Source of the DNA: Lateolabrax maculatus
Taxonomy: Eukaryota; Chordata; Actinopteri; Acropomatiformes; Lateolabracidae
DNA length: 64,000 nt
Assembly: GCA_031216445.1 (NCBI GenBank)
Contig: CM062199.1
Location: forward strand, 8,708,501 to 8,772,500
Reading direction: 5' to 3'
Position 1 is the first letter of the stretch; each line of letters begins with the position of its first letter. Under the pieces are notes generated by a model. The model was not told the origin of the DNA and ran no database searches. It was given only the letters and a program-made list of their open reading frames with translations. Shown here in pieces: positions 13,231 through 26,605 of the stretch. Position numbers and translations under genes: made by a program.

Positions 13231-14407
13231 ACAATTTAGTCCTTATGTTTATTACACAAATAGAACAGTAAAGGCATCACCATCATCATGATATGATTCA
13301 CCACTTTGACCCAGAAAACTGTACCAGCCGAGTAATGTCCTGATATGTGACCATTCAGAATTAGTAAAGGTAGAAAAAAGGCTTTTTCATTTTTTTTTTC
13401 ATAAGCATCATTATTTATGTTTGCACAAAAAGCCGGCTCTCATGAATGATGTTAAACATACATTTTGATGGAAACCATTAGCAATGGATGGACAGCAAAA
13501 ATGAATGACATTACAAACAATGAATTTCATTTTTTAAATCAGGAAAATGCGTATAAAGAAACCAGCCTTTGGTACAAAGTTATAAAAAGGAACTCACATT
13601 CACATTTTTGCGTTATTGTAATCATGAAAAATGTAAAGCCAGTCATGAATGTAAAGCAAAATGTTTTAGTCACAGGCAAGGTACAGTCCAGGCATGTACT
13701 GTAGGTAATATTCAAGAAGGCAGCAGAAAACCAACACTGTGTTGTTCAGCACACTGAGAGCGATGCTAGGGAAATCTCTGCTCCACTGCCTTTATCTCGC
13801 AATCCAACGTGATGCTGCATATTGTGTATGTAACATCATATTTTGTGAAAAAAGCACACAAAACACAATACAGTTCATATTAAACACATCATTCTGGATT
13901 ACATTTGGCTGGAAGTTTTTAGATTTGGATATGAGCTAGCATCACTTTTAAGGTGTAAATAGAGTATATAGAACAGGAGAAGTGGAGGGTCTGTCGTTGG
14001 TTTATCTGCAAGGCTACACTAGTCAAAGCTAGAATCCAGACCTGAGCATAGGATATCCATTCAAATGGTTGGCATGAATGAATGGTGCATTGGATGTGAT
14101 TCCTTGAAAAGTGATGTTTTTATTGTCCACTGAGGCTACGCCCGAAGCCTGGCAGGTTAATCTTAGCATACTGCTGAATGAGTGAAGCTGCTTCAGATCC
14201 TTTTCTTGCCTTCCTTAGTCAGTAAGGCTCCACTGGATGCCACATACATTCTAAAAGGTGAGTTGGTGAACTCACAACTAAAGCACTTCTGAGTCCGTAT
14301 GAGTGGAGACGCAGTCTGGGTTTGGTATGTACAACACTAATGAAAAGCAAGGTTCAGTGTTCAGAGGTTTTCACTGAAGGCTTCTTGTTGGTTCCGTCAC
14401 ACAGGGA
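13231..14407 (-). other. Probable 3' UTR of the KIAA0408-like gene
   Basis: Sequence downstream of the stop at 14408 on the minus strand. A minus-strand AATAAA (TTTATT at 13248-13253) gives a plausible 3' end near 13.23 kb. No coding exon is seen in it. Confidence 0.45.
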
Positions 14408-17400
14408 TCAAATGATGACAGTCTCTATGTGAAAGGCGTGTGAGTAGGTAAACGAGGAAGTGTGTTTCTGAAGGGGAAACGATGGAGGCCCAACAGGAGT
14501 GGTAGAAGGAGAGGAGGAGGTGGAGGAGGAGGAAGTGGGTGAGCGGCTGGCCCATCGGGAGGGGAGACGTCGATTGGCTGGACGGGCAGGTCTCGAGAAG
14601 TTCTTCTGGATGGAAGAAGAAGAGACAGAGGACTCTTTGTTCTCCTGTGAAAAAACAAATGAATTACCATTTAGGATTATCACACTGTTCTATCAACAAT
14701 CAAATTCACACACTCAGATACTTTACATTTTGTCATGTGTTCCATCTGTAGTCCTCTTGACCCTAGGGGAAACAACAGGCATATTTCAAACAGGAACACT
14801 ATTAAATTCAGCACGCTCATGATCAAGTAGATCCATTGCTTTTGGTGAAGAGTAAAGCATCTGAACTAAAATACCATACACGTGCTGAAGTTCTGATGCC
14901 ACTTACCAGAACTTCACAGTCTTCGGCATTTTATTTTGGACAGTGCTCCTTGGTTGAGGTTAAACTTAAAGTGGTACCTCTAATTCCTTTCTTTTCATGA
15001 AGTCAAATAAAATTGGCTTGATAATCGCTCCCACAATTTCTTTAACATTTGCGTGACTTTAAAGCAGCGTAATCACTCCAGCTCCACTGGCCCGCTAAGG
15101 GCATTTTGTCAGCTGGCTTCTTGCAGATACTTCTGTAATTACAACACAAAGGCTAGAAAAACACTTCCACTACAAGGCCCCATGGAAGGACTGAAGATGA
15201 AAGACAAGTTGATGAGGGCGATAGACCTCCTGCCAAGTTTAAACTTTATATACCATGCCAGTTCCTTTTGTTAGCAGCCTTTAAGCAATGGAATGGCCCA
15301 GATGCCCAGATTATAATGGAGGCTCTGGCCTGCTTCTGTCTCTTAGCACATACCAGAAATAAACAACATTCCCACCGGAGCTGTCCTCAGTCAAGGGCAA
15401 TCGCTTAGTGTTTCAGAATGGAACGAAACAGAATGAAATGTGCAAGTTCATCCAGGTACACTAGTCTAATTGGCCTTGAAAATATAGTTTGAGTTAACAG
15501 TATTTTAGTCACAACAAAATGCAGACTTACTTTTTTTTATTCCAAGATAATTCTTCCAAATGTTAACATCTGTGCAAATAGCACACCTGCCGAGTGGCAA
15601 GGTGGGTGTTTATATGTGAAAATGTGAATGCAGACTCTACATATCAGACTCTACCCACCTGCACTGTTAGATGTATCTCTTTCACACCCATGACACTGTG
15701 GCTGCTGTGCTGTGCGTGTGTGGCGTGTTTCTGTAAGGTGTGTGAAGTCTGTGTGTGTCTCAGAGTGGGAGGTAAGGGCAGAGGGTCCATGTCCAGCATG
15801 TCCAGTTCGGTGACGGTCTCCTCCTGCCTGACACTGACGCCAGGACTTGAAGCCATCTCATCCCGTTGGCTCTGGTTCTGTTGAGCCCGGGCTGCACTCT
15901 CATAATTCTTCAGAATCCTTTCCACTGCCCCATAGTTCGACCTGGATCCCTCAGGCCGTGGGTATGCAGCCAGAGTGAGGGGCTTCCAGGGATGGTCATT
16001 CATCATTCGAGGCCCAGGTCTGGAGGAGTCAGAGTGGGAAGGAGGAACAGACACATGCCTTGGCTGTGCCTGGTGCCCTGGCTGTGTCATCTGTCTTTGT
16101 TTGTTCTCAGCAGACGGCTGCTGGAGTGAGAGACCAACTCTGGCTGGCTGAGGCTTTGATCCATTGGGATTCTCATTCTTGGAAGTTGAACAGTCCACAC
16201 TCTGGCCTGGCTGGGTATTTGCAGGCAAGACAGGCTCAGAAAAGAGAGCCTCTGTGGCCACTCTGTTTTGTGTTTTCATGGAAGGACTGATTGCTGTTCG
16301 AACTTTGTGCTTGACCTCAGAATGGTGTGCAGGACTCTGAGAGGTTATTGTGATTGCCTCCCCGAGTCCAATATGTGGTAGTTCAGATGAAAGGTTCATT
16401 CTGACCTCTTGACCTTCAGGACCATATCTCATCCGCCGTGGTTGGACCTCGGGGTTCTGAATTGCGGAATCCGAAGTGGAGAGAGATAATGTGACTTCTG
16501 GATGCAGACTGCTCTCCCTGGGAGATAAAATCTCATCTGATGCACAAGTTGTTGAAATCACTGGTTGGCAAGCCACAGAGCAGGCCTCTGTTACTGTAAA
16601 ACTGTCTTGTTCTTCTACGCCACGACCCATCTCAGCCTGAAACAAAGTTCTGTTGAACTCTGCTGTTTTTTGTTCCAGCATTATGTTTCTTCTGGAGCCC
16701 TGGAGGTTGAGGCTGACAGGTGATATTTCAAGAGAGGACAAGAGCAAATCTACAGGTAATTCTTTGACAATCTGAGGAATCTGAACCTCTTTTAAGTTCC
16801 CAACACCAGGGCTGTAATCTGAGAAGTCTTTTCCAGCAGTCAGTATGTTGACTTCAGAGAAGCTTTTCTGGACAGTCCCGTATGTAGACGACTTACTGTT
16901 AGTGAACTTGCTTGCATCACAGGACCAGCGGTTGTGGCAGCAGCCCACATTACATTTAGAGTTAGCAGGTACAGCGCATGATGCCACCACACCATCTCTC
17001 AAAACTTTTCCTTCATTTTCTTGTAGCATGGCCTCGAACTTCCTGACAATAGATGGGCTGCTACACTTTCTGTCCACTAAAACACATGGGCTATGGCACT
17101 GCCTCACTGTCGTCACTGGGGATTCTGGGATGTGGAGTTCTGTGTCTGGATGGGTGGGTGGACTCAGATTCCAGGAGGAGATGCGGGGAGGGATGGGTGG
17201 AGCTGCTGTATCAATCTCAGAGAGTACTCCAGGGCTTGTCTGTGTTTCTCTGTAGCTGACTGGGTCGGCGATGTAAGCTCTGCAAGATTGGCTCGGCCCT
17301 TTTTTGGCCCGCCAGGTATTATCTGGTGACAAGGTGATCCAGTTTTCCCTCTCCAAGGCCCGAAGGTCATCGTAAATCTGGCTGAGGTCACAGGGAGCTT

Positions 17401-20400
17401 CATCCACCTCCAGTCGGGTTTTATCATAGCCAAACAACCAGTCGCTTTCCTCAGGTAGGCACAGAGATTCAGACTGATTCCTGAAGGGAATTAAACCATA
17501 AAATGCATTGACACTTTAGTTATAATCACTCTGTGTAATTTACATCTTATATATAAATAATTCAATTTTTGGCAATTTTTCAAGAGAGGCTTGTTAAAAT
17601 GTGGTTTATCGTTCACTTAGAGCACTAAAACAAACATGGCATTGAGATTATGCAGATAATAAACGCATCAAGACATAATAAATGCAGTGATTATCATAGT
17701 TCCATGTTGGCGCCAGGAATTTAACATAGCAAAGGGGATTTATTTACCTCCTATCCCCACTCTTTTTTCTGATCTCATCCTGGTAGCTACAAAGCTCCTC
17801 GCTTACACGGGCTATCTCCTTCAGAGCCTGAGACACAGAGAAGGGATGACAGTACAGGAACACTGATGATCAAACAAGTTCATGTCAGCAGCACAAAAAG
17901 CAAAGACAAGGCAAGGAATAAAAACTACAACAATGTGTCTATACTTATAGTGTGTAGTGTTTTGAGCAAATAGAAAAATAGCTTGAAACTCTCACAGCAT
18001 TGAGAGCAGTGGTGTTCTTCTTCTTGTAACTGCCATGACTCAGCTCTGCCAAAAGAGGACTTTCTCGAGGACTAGCATGAACATTTCTTTCATTATCTTC
18101 AGAGACATTTTTCTGTGGCACACCACATCCAGGAGCATTATGAAAAATGGCATCCAGCTCCGTTATATCCACAGCTTCCTCGCTGTCAGCGACTGAGTCT
18201 TGTTGCCAAGTGCCTCTGGATCTTAACTCATCCACTAGCTCAGGTTGTGACTTGTCATTCGGAGTGAACTGACCACCAACATTAAATTCAAAGCGGCTGT
18301 CTGCTTGGAAGCAGGTGGAGTGGTGACTGTCTGTGCCAACACAGCCACCACCACTGATGTTTCTGTTGCGACCAAAACCAGGTAAAGGTGAGTGTCTGAT
18401 TGGTTCTGACTGGCTGCTGCTGCACGGCTCGGAGCGGGAGTTGTCACTGAGCAGACTGGAGCCAGTGCTGGTTGAGCGTATGCTGAGCCTATGTACAACA
18501 TCATCATCGTCCTGCCTCCCACTGTCCAGTCCGGTCCTTTCTCGCTTGGTCCTCACTTCACAGTACAGCTAGAAACAGGAAAAAGAAATAGAGGTCATAA
18601 TTTTTTCAGCTATACTGCATGAGTCTTATGTAGAATGAAGCCAACATTTGAAATGTATTATTTAAAGGTTAAATTAGATTTGCAATAAATGAGGACAAGC
18701 AAAAATTCAATTTAATAAATCAACAATTTCATCAGTCAAATAAACCAAATTTTTTCTCAAATATTTACATTTACCTAATTATATATAAAGATATATTAGA
18801 TAAAAAAAGGTACACTTAACACAAAGTATTGTGTTAAACAGGGCATACATTATGAGCCTACAGTCTACATTATCACTGTAATTTTAGCAATTACTCGACT
18901 CTCACTGGATGCTTAGAATGAGGTGAAATACAGTATATGGGTCAAGAATGAAAGGATCCGACAACATAAAAAATGTAAATGGCATAATATAAATATACTA
19001 ACAGCACTATATTGCATTTACTTCTCCTACATAATCACAAACTAATATGGGATGATGAGCTGTCAGGCAAGACAGCATAGCAATGAATCTACTGAACATA
19101 TTTAACTACAGAGGAATCAAAAAAACATTCAAAGAATTCTTTCAAATAAAATTGGATAACCTCTGGCCTCCTACCATGGAATCCAAAATAGTAACTATTT
19201 CATGTTGACTGGGCTCTCCTCCCATCACGCAATGTCTAGATGGGACTACTGCCTTTCAGCCTGCTTTATTCCTCTGCTGTTTTCCTCTCTCATTTTCTGG
19301 TCTCAGAGGGACAAATGAGAGCCACATGTTCTTTTCATTGCAAATTGTTCCAGTGCCTTCGCACTCTGTCCAACTACTTTTGTATGGCTTCCCTCATTAA
19401 AAACACTAATCTGCTCCTCTGGGCATGTCAAATTTTGACTCGGGCTTTGTCACCACCCATGCTACACTGTCTCATTCTTTACCTTTTGTCCATCTCTCTT
19501 AGACCCATTAACTTGCTCTGAATTACTTTCTTCTCTGACCTGTCTTATCTTGTAATACTTTCTTATCCACTAATTCTTCTCTAACTCCACATTTTAACCC
19601 AACTAGCTGAAAAAGTTTCTCATTAGGGCAGCAACCAACATTTATTTTCATTATAAATAAATCTGCTGAATACCTCGACGATTTGATTATTTGGTCTATA
19701 AAATAATTAAATATAAAAGTTCACAGAGCTTAAGTCGAAGTCTTCAAATAGCTTGTTTTGTCCAAGAAACTTCTCAAAAACCCAAAGATATTTACTGTCA
19801 TGTAAGACAAGAATATTTACTATCATGTACCAGCAGATGATCAGATTTGAGGAATTTTTGAGGACCCAGCTCATTTTTGGCAGTTTGAAAAACAACTTAT
19901 CAATTGACTAGTTGTTTCAGCTCTATTTCTCCTATTCCCTTAGGACAATTCTGCTAAAGTATACTAATTGAAACAGATCAGATTATTCAAAAATGCATTA
20001 ATAATTTGACAAACAGATGGTACTAAGGGAACCATATTAATGCATTTTATATTTACCAAAAACATCTGATCATCAACGAACAAGCCCTGTCTGTTTTGGT
20101 CTTTTGACTGTCGAACATTATAGCCACCTCTGGAGGAGTATATTTGTATCTATTAATCTATATCTGTTGCATGCCAGCTTCTCTGCCTACATCACTCCAG
20201 CTCATAGACTGTTTCAATCACTGTTGTGGCTCAGTATACAGAGATCAGAGAAATAGCAGAACCCTTGCCCTCCTCCTTCCACTTCTTCCTTTCCTCATAC
20301 TTTGCAGCTGCACTGATCAGGGATATTGTTTTGACAGTGTTGATGGTGAACAGGATGCGTAGGAGGGAAGTGTTACACCCGGTAGGCTGCTTAGTGCATA

Positions 20401-23400
20401 GGAAGCTGTATATCATACATGTAAAGAATGTAGAAAAGTTTCATACATGTACGTTTTGGAAATGGTATTGCAAACTTTCAAGGGTTTTCCTTTAGTCATT
20501 CACTTGCCTTACTTTTACTTAAATCTGACCCTAAATCCAAACTTAACTGCAAACCAAATTCTTAAATGTTGACTAAATGCAAAGATATTCTCATTCAGGA
20601 ACGCTCAAGCCCCTTACCTCTTCTATTTTCTTCTGCATATCCTTCAGCTGGTTCTCCCACTCCCTCCTCTCCACGTCAAACCTCTCCAGTAGCTCGGCTT
20701 TCTCCCTTGACCAGTCCCTCTCATTGTGCTCCAGGCGACAGCGCAGGTCCATGGCCGTTGAGTGTGTGTCCGCCAGGAGCCTCCGCTGCTCTTCTCTCTC
20801 CCGGCGGAGCGTTGAGGTCTCGCCGTGCTGTTCTCGAGCGCTCCGTGATGCCAAAGAGCCAGGACCTGCTGCTGACTGGACCCCTCCGCTGACCGACGCA
20901 GCACCCTCTCTAGCCTCCAACTGAAGAAAGAAACACACAGGGAGTGCAGAGGGCACAGAGAGGGAGAGAAAAAGGAGCAGGGAGATGGACAGGAAAAGAG
21001 TGGGAGAGAAAGCATAGAAAACAGTTGGAGAAAAAGAAGATGAGAGACAGATGACATGACAAACAAGGCGGTAGTGAGAAAAAAATTTAAAAGTGGAATT
21101 AAGAGAATGAAGGAGTGGCAGGAAGAGAAGGTGGAGGAAGAGGGGGAATAAAGCACCATGGGGACCAGTGTGAGTGGGTTCAGAGGAGGGAAGAGGGAGA
21201 AAAGAGAAAATTGAAAGATGAAAATATCCTGCAAGAACTCAGACACAGGGTTCATGGGTTCAGGGTTCAAGTCTCTTTTCTATGGAACTTCACTAACACA
21301 GGATACAGTGCAGGATATGGCAGATTCAGACACAGCAAAATATGTCTGCAGAGGATGCATGTGGCCGATACTCCAGTTTACCAGTTTTCACTTTGAGAAA
21401 TACAGATTCATATAAAGAGGATCTCTCAACACAAATAAGGCCAAACTTCTGATTCCTTTCAAGACATTACAGAAATGCCAGTTCTGTTAGGTTCAATTGG
21501 ACATTTTTGTTTTAATGAGAATATTACTGACCGCCCCTATTCAATACCCCCTTTTCAAGTGAAATAATGTGGGCATTTCCCCTGGGAATTTCACTGTGTC
21601 TGGGCCAAAAACTTAAGCCAAAAACATGCTCACTTCATTGAGAATGAAAAAGAAACTTTGCAAAACTATGCACTGCTTTAGATTGTGCTTCTCAATCAGA
21701 GTTCAAAATCATAAAAAGCTTTAAAAAAAACAGTAAAGATTTAAGTCTTGGTAGTCTGATTTGGATCTCTGGTTAAGATAATGGTTATAGAAAACTAATC
21801 TGAGATGTCCTCTAACAACAAGATACTGTGATACAAGGGAATTGTCTGATTTAGAGGCTTACATGATTTAAAGGCTCTACATAGATCTGTACATTCTGTG
21901 GTAGATATGAGCATTTCTTTTGCTCATAAAAAAAAGGAAAAAGTGTTGGCTTTGCAACTGGAAGGAGCCCAAGACAACGCCTGTGGATGTGCACATATGC
22001 TTATGCCTCAGTGTGTGTGTGTTTGTGTGTGTTAGAAAGAGGTAGAGAATGCATATGAGCATGCCTGAGTGTGTTATTTCAGTGTTCAGTCACAGACAGC
22101 GACCAAAGCCTTCTTACAAGCCTCGGTCATGGTACTATTTCTGCCTGTGGCCTGGGGTCATGAAATTATGGTGTAGAAAAACAAGTCAACCCTTTCTGTC
22201 TGCCTGTGGCTCTTCTTAAGGTTCTCCACAATTACAGATGGATGATGATGGGTGCTGTCCACAGTCTATTTAAACATCCAAATGTAAACAAATAGTGAAA
22301 GTGCAAAAACAAGAGGGTTGGAGTCCAAATAAAAGAGCTGAAAACCGTTTTTCATTCTTAAAAGGAAATTCTGGAGGTCAACATCAGCCATCACTCATGC
22401 ATGCACACATACACACAACGTAAAGTCAGTCTTGAGAAACCAACTCCTGCTACCCTTGGACGCCCGGTCTGTCACTGTATGGCACAGGGTATATGAAGGT
22501 AACTGTGTCACCACGGTGACCCACTATAAATAGCGGACACACAGCCTTGTACAATGTCACATTCCTAGGGGAGGTGGGGAGGCGAGGTAAAGGGAGGAGG
22601 GGGGGTTGGCTGCTAAGGCGGAGTGAGATGTCTCCTGGCTGCCAGCAACTTTCATAAGTCAGTGGCATGCGGAGAAATATGCCTGGAAATATCCGGCCTA
22701 AGACCTCTGCCCGGGACCTTGGATGCTAGCTTGGTATTTGGTGGTAGAAGTGCCCAAAGATGTGGAAACACCATACAGTAGTTATATTCACAGCCATAAC
22801 CTACTGTGAATAAGAACAAGCATGCAACTGTTGGTAAGCTACAACTGTCTTAATGCATTAACTCACTTGCAATTAGAACTCAAAATCTCTGGTATGGCAA
22901 ATGACATTCAGTATCGACTAAGCCAGATTCAAAATGAGACAATGATTTGGCTGTTGAACTGTTTGTAGCGACAGAGCTTCAGTTTCCTCGACCAAATCGC
23001 CAACAAAGGGAAACTAGCTGCTAACCACAGCTAACAACATTATGAACAAATATGTAAGATGTGGGAATTTCATACATGGAACTTAATTTATAAAGCAATT
23101 GTGTAGCAGTTTAGTCCGTGGATTTAAGCAGATGTTCCTGCTTGACAATGTGCCAATGTCATTTCACTTGCGGCTCCACTTCAAATGACCCCAAAATTCC
23201 AACTTACTGGACCCAGGTCCTTAAGTAGCCACCACTTCTTCCATTCACTGACTTCAGGTTTGTATAATCCACTTGGATGCTTGGATAATCCTCTACAGTA
23301 TTCTGGCCACCTCCCTCCGATCGTGTGCTACCTCTTTTAAATAGAAAACTGCAAGGAAGAGCGTTCAAACTGCCCGAACAATTACCTTCTACCTCCTTAA

Positions 23401-25484
23401 CGGCCTCTGTTTTCGCTCTCTGAGCTAAAAATGGGATCTCCTCTGCACTGGTACAGTGAAACCAACATGTGGAAAATGAAAGAGGAGTTTCTCACCCATG
23501 CTGAAATTGTTCACATTTCACATTGAAATGAAATTAAGTTACACCCAGTTTGCTCTACTGACCTCCTAGCATTGTTTTGTATTCATCCATGTCTATTTCT
23601 TAGCCAGCCCTAGTCATCCACATCTGATTTGTTCAGCAGTCCATACATAAATGAATGAAGTGAAATGAAATGGTAATTCAGGCTTCTATTTTTTGTGTTC
23701 TCAATGTAGCATTAAAGAGTGAATTACATGGATTATAAAAAATATGATTTCAACAACGTTGTCTATGATCAACAGCCAAATTACATTTAAAACTACTTTC
23801 TAAAAACAGACCAAAGCAGGTTATAGACCACAAAAATGTATTCCAATCTGCGGAGGAAGGTAGTCAGAATTCTGTAAATGAGTCTTTTGATTAATGAGCT
23901 GCAACTCATTTCCGAAAACTTGACTTGATGTATTTTGAACCTGATGAGCAACCCCAGATTAGCCCTTGTACCCAGGACTATAAACTGTGGTAGGATGTGG
24001 CATCAAGACAAAACAACTTTTACAACGGCCCTAACCCCGCCCAGCATGGCTTAACTCCAAGTCATGTTTTCCTTGGTCTGTTTGTGCAGTCAATATAGAA
24101 ATGTCTGCATGTGTGTGTGTGCGCCTCTTCCATTCAAACATACACACCAATGTTCACGCACGTAAACATCCAGAGACTTCCATGGGCACTTTACAAATAT
24201 ATAAAGAAAGATCAGAAAAACAAACAGAAAACTCAACTGCCTCTTATACAAATGCCTCACATCAGCATCTTGGTGTGTGTGAGTGTGTGTGTGTGTGTGT
24301 GGCATCATGGTTATGTAGATTAAGCCTCTCTCTCCCCACTGCCACACTGGGCTTTACAAACACAGAACAGAACAGTAAATGTCTGTTTTTATAAGGCTCT
24401 CTGTCAACCACATTGTGAGAAGGCTCAGAGCCAGCAGAACAAAGAGAAGAGCTGAACAGTAACATTGTGCCATCTACTCACACAGGAGGAATGACAATAT
24501 GGCAGTTAAACTATCTGTGTGTGTGTGTGTGTGTGTGTGATCTGGTAAAACCATGTTACTATGTTGCATTCCCGTGTCATCGTGTCATCAGGGGTCTTGT
24601 CAAACTGCTCTGCAGAATCATTGCACCACCTTGTTAATTTTCACCACCACATTATGGAATTTCTGAGCTTCCCTTTACCCAGAGCATCATTTGATTTTTC
24701 TTGTAGCTTCGGAGGACGAACAAAAGGAGAGCTGTGTGATGGGTGAATGTGTGACCAATCAGTCTGTGATAGGAATCATACTGGGACTCAACTGGCAGAT
24801 AAAGACACTGACCTCACAACGTCACAAAAAACTAGTGATACAACGAGCACTGGGACACACAAAGACAATCAGCCCACAGAGAGTATGACCAGGTTTATAC
24901 TTCTACTTTAAGGCAACCAAATAAATCTTCTGATCTAACCAGAAAAAAAGCTAAATTCCTAAAGCCACATTGCTTTGAAGAATAACTATGCATGGTCCCT
25001 CAAGTGATCCGTGCAATCCCTGACACAGCATGGCACTGGTATGCAAGCTCAACTCTAAGCATTTTCTGCCCATTTCAAGAAACACTTAACAGTAGCTGTC
25101 CTTGGCAACAATAGGTTAATATTTCAACTACTTAGACCTCGCTGTTAAAAGCCAAGTTGGGTGTCTGTGTCTGGCTGAGCGGGGATAACTACGTTCGTCT
25201 CCTCAGTGCAAATCTTTTGTCTAAGCTGAGGCTTGAGTTGGCTGGATGCCAGGGTGACTTATCACCCTGTCATGTGGGTGGCGGATGTGGCGAGCCCAAT
25301 TTACACCAAACTGGAGGCCAGACATGCACAGATATGAGATAAATACACAAGCATAATACACACAAGAAACAATACAGATATAAATTGTTAAGTGCTGCTG
25401 TTACACATGATTAGCATGCACCTGCACACACAAGCACGCTCACCATACATATATAAAGGTAATGCATACAGTACATTGCTCTGC

Positions 25485-25515
<31 letters not shown>

Positions 25516-26605
25516 TCTAAAACTCTGAGACTAAGTATTTGTTTGCATACTTTATAATACAGTCTTAAACCCTAAATCCCACCTCCACGTCATCACCAGC
25601 ACCGTCCCTGAGTTACCTGTGCAATCCTGCATTTGAGCTCGGCCTTCTCCAGGTCCCAGGCACATCTGTCTCTGGTGTACTGCAGCTGGAGCTCGCTCCT
25701 CTTCTCCTCCTCTCTCTTCACCTCCACCTGCACTTCCTCCAAAACTGTCTTCAGGTCCAGCAGAATCCTCCTGTTCTCCCCTCCCTGCATGGAGACACAG
25801 TTGGCAGCAATCTTGTCAACTGAATATGCCGCCAGATGAGATGGCATATTTGAAAGTTACAGTATCACACTTCCAGATTGTAACTGAGGCAGTTAGAGAA
25901 GAACTAAAGGAGGAAATCAGTGCTTGATAATAAACTGCTTACACCGGTTCATCAAGTCATCACATTTTAAATGTGAAGCCCTGAGGAATATTCTGGGAAT
26001 TAAGAGTTGGTGCCACAAAACACAACAAATTCACTGTGAACTTGTGCACCACTGACAAACTACAACTTCCCATATAATACTGGTACAGAAATAGAATGCA
26101 TGTTTCCAGGCCCACAGACGCACTAAAAGGCACACAGAAATATATTTAGCCCTCACGGGGGTAGTAAATAGTTTACTTGTATGTCAGCCACTTCTCTCAA
26201 CAATGACTCCTTCTCGCGCATCCAGTCTTCTTTGTCCTGTTCGTGTCGCTTTTTCAAATCCTCAAATTTCTTTTTAAGCCGCGTGTGTTGTGTCTGCTGC
26301 TGCTGCTGCGGCTGCTGCTGGGGTTCGGGACCCGGCCACATTTGTCCCCTGAGGACCTCAAGCTGCGTCCCCGCTCCACCTCCCCCCCCGCCCGCAGAAG
26401 CGCCGAACTGGTTGTCGTAGATGTGACTGAAGACGGTGGGCGGAGAGGAGATCCTCCTCAGCGGGCTGCGGCTTTTGCCCCTGCCTCCATCTGCCCTGTC
26501 CATCCTGGAGCACGGCACAAACTCCCATCCCTGAGACGGGACGTAGCCCCCGCCAGCACCGCCCCCACCGGGCAACCCGGAGCCGTTCATAAAGGCACTC
26601 CACAT
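14408..26605 (-). CDS. kiaa0408: KIAA0408-like protein, C-terminal half of an MTCL/SOGA-type protein
   Basis: Coding exons in transcript order: 26605-26177, 25784-25617, 20920-20618, 18568-17996, 17827-17748, 17480-15659, 14644-14408. Phases close, giving 1203 codons. Exon 1 begins 'MWSAFMNGSGLPGGGG' and holds a poly-Gln tract. From about residue 110 to 300 there is a charged coiled coil ('LKKKFEDLKKRHEQDKEDW', 'CAWDLEKAELKCRIAQLE') typical of the second SOGA/MTCL coiled-coil domain. Then come 'EKAELLERFDVERREWENQ' and 'KKIEELYCEVR', which match the very start of human KIAA0408, and 'VSEELCSYQDEIRKKS'. The 1.8-kb exon is disordered, Pro/Ser-rich, with 'RSNYGAVERILKNYESA'. The last exon carries the conserved 'FSRPARPANRRLPSRWASRS'. 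The start at 26605 is chosen because it is the first in-frame Met in an exon lying in a CpG island. Upstream in-frame sequence is a pyrimidine tract. Function is unproven; relatives bind microtubules. Confidence 0.85.
19624..19925. mobile_element. hAT-type MITE with 8-bp target duplication
   Basis: 302-bp element in the intron between the third and fourth KIAA0408-like exons. The left end reads 'tagggcagcaaccaac' and the right end, complemented, 'tagagctgaaacaac'. These are worn forms of the 'TAGGGCTGCAAC' terminus of a MITE common in teleosts. Flanks are TTTCTCAT (19616-19623) and TTTCTCCT (19926-19933), an 8-bp duplication with one mismatch, as expected for the hAT superfamily. Non-autonomous; no transposase. 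Confidence 0.75.
24272..24302. repeat. (GT)n microsatellite
   Basis: Interrupted GT run inside a KIAA0408-like intron. A second GT run lies at 24516-24539 and a CA run at 25486-25514. These explain the His-Thr repeat ORFs nearby. Confidence 0.9.

Noticed and set aside
14499..14822. Plus-strand 107-aa ORF rich in Glu-Val
   Set aside because: Complement of the last KIAA0408-like exon, whose minus-strand frame matches the conserved 'SRPARPANRRLPSRW'.
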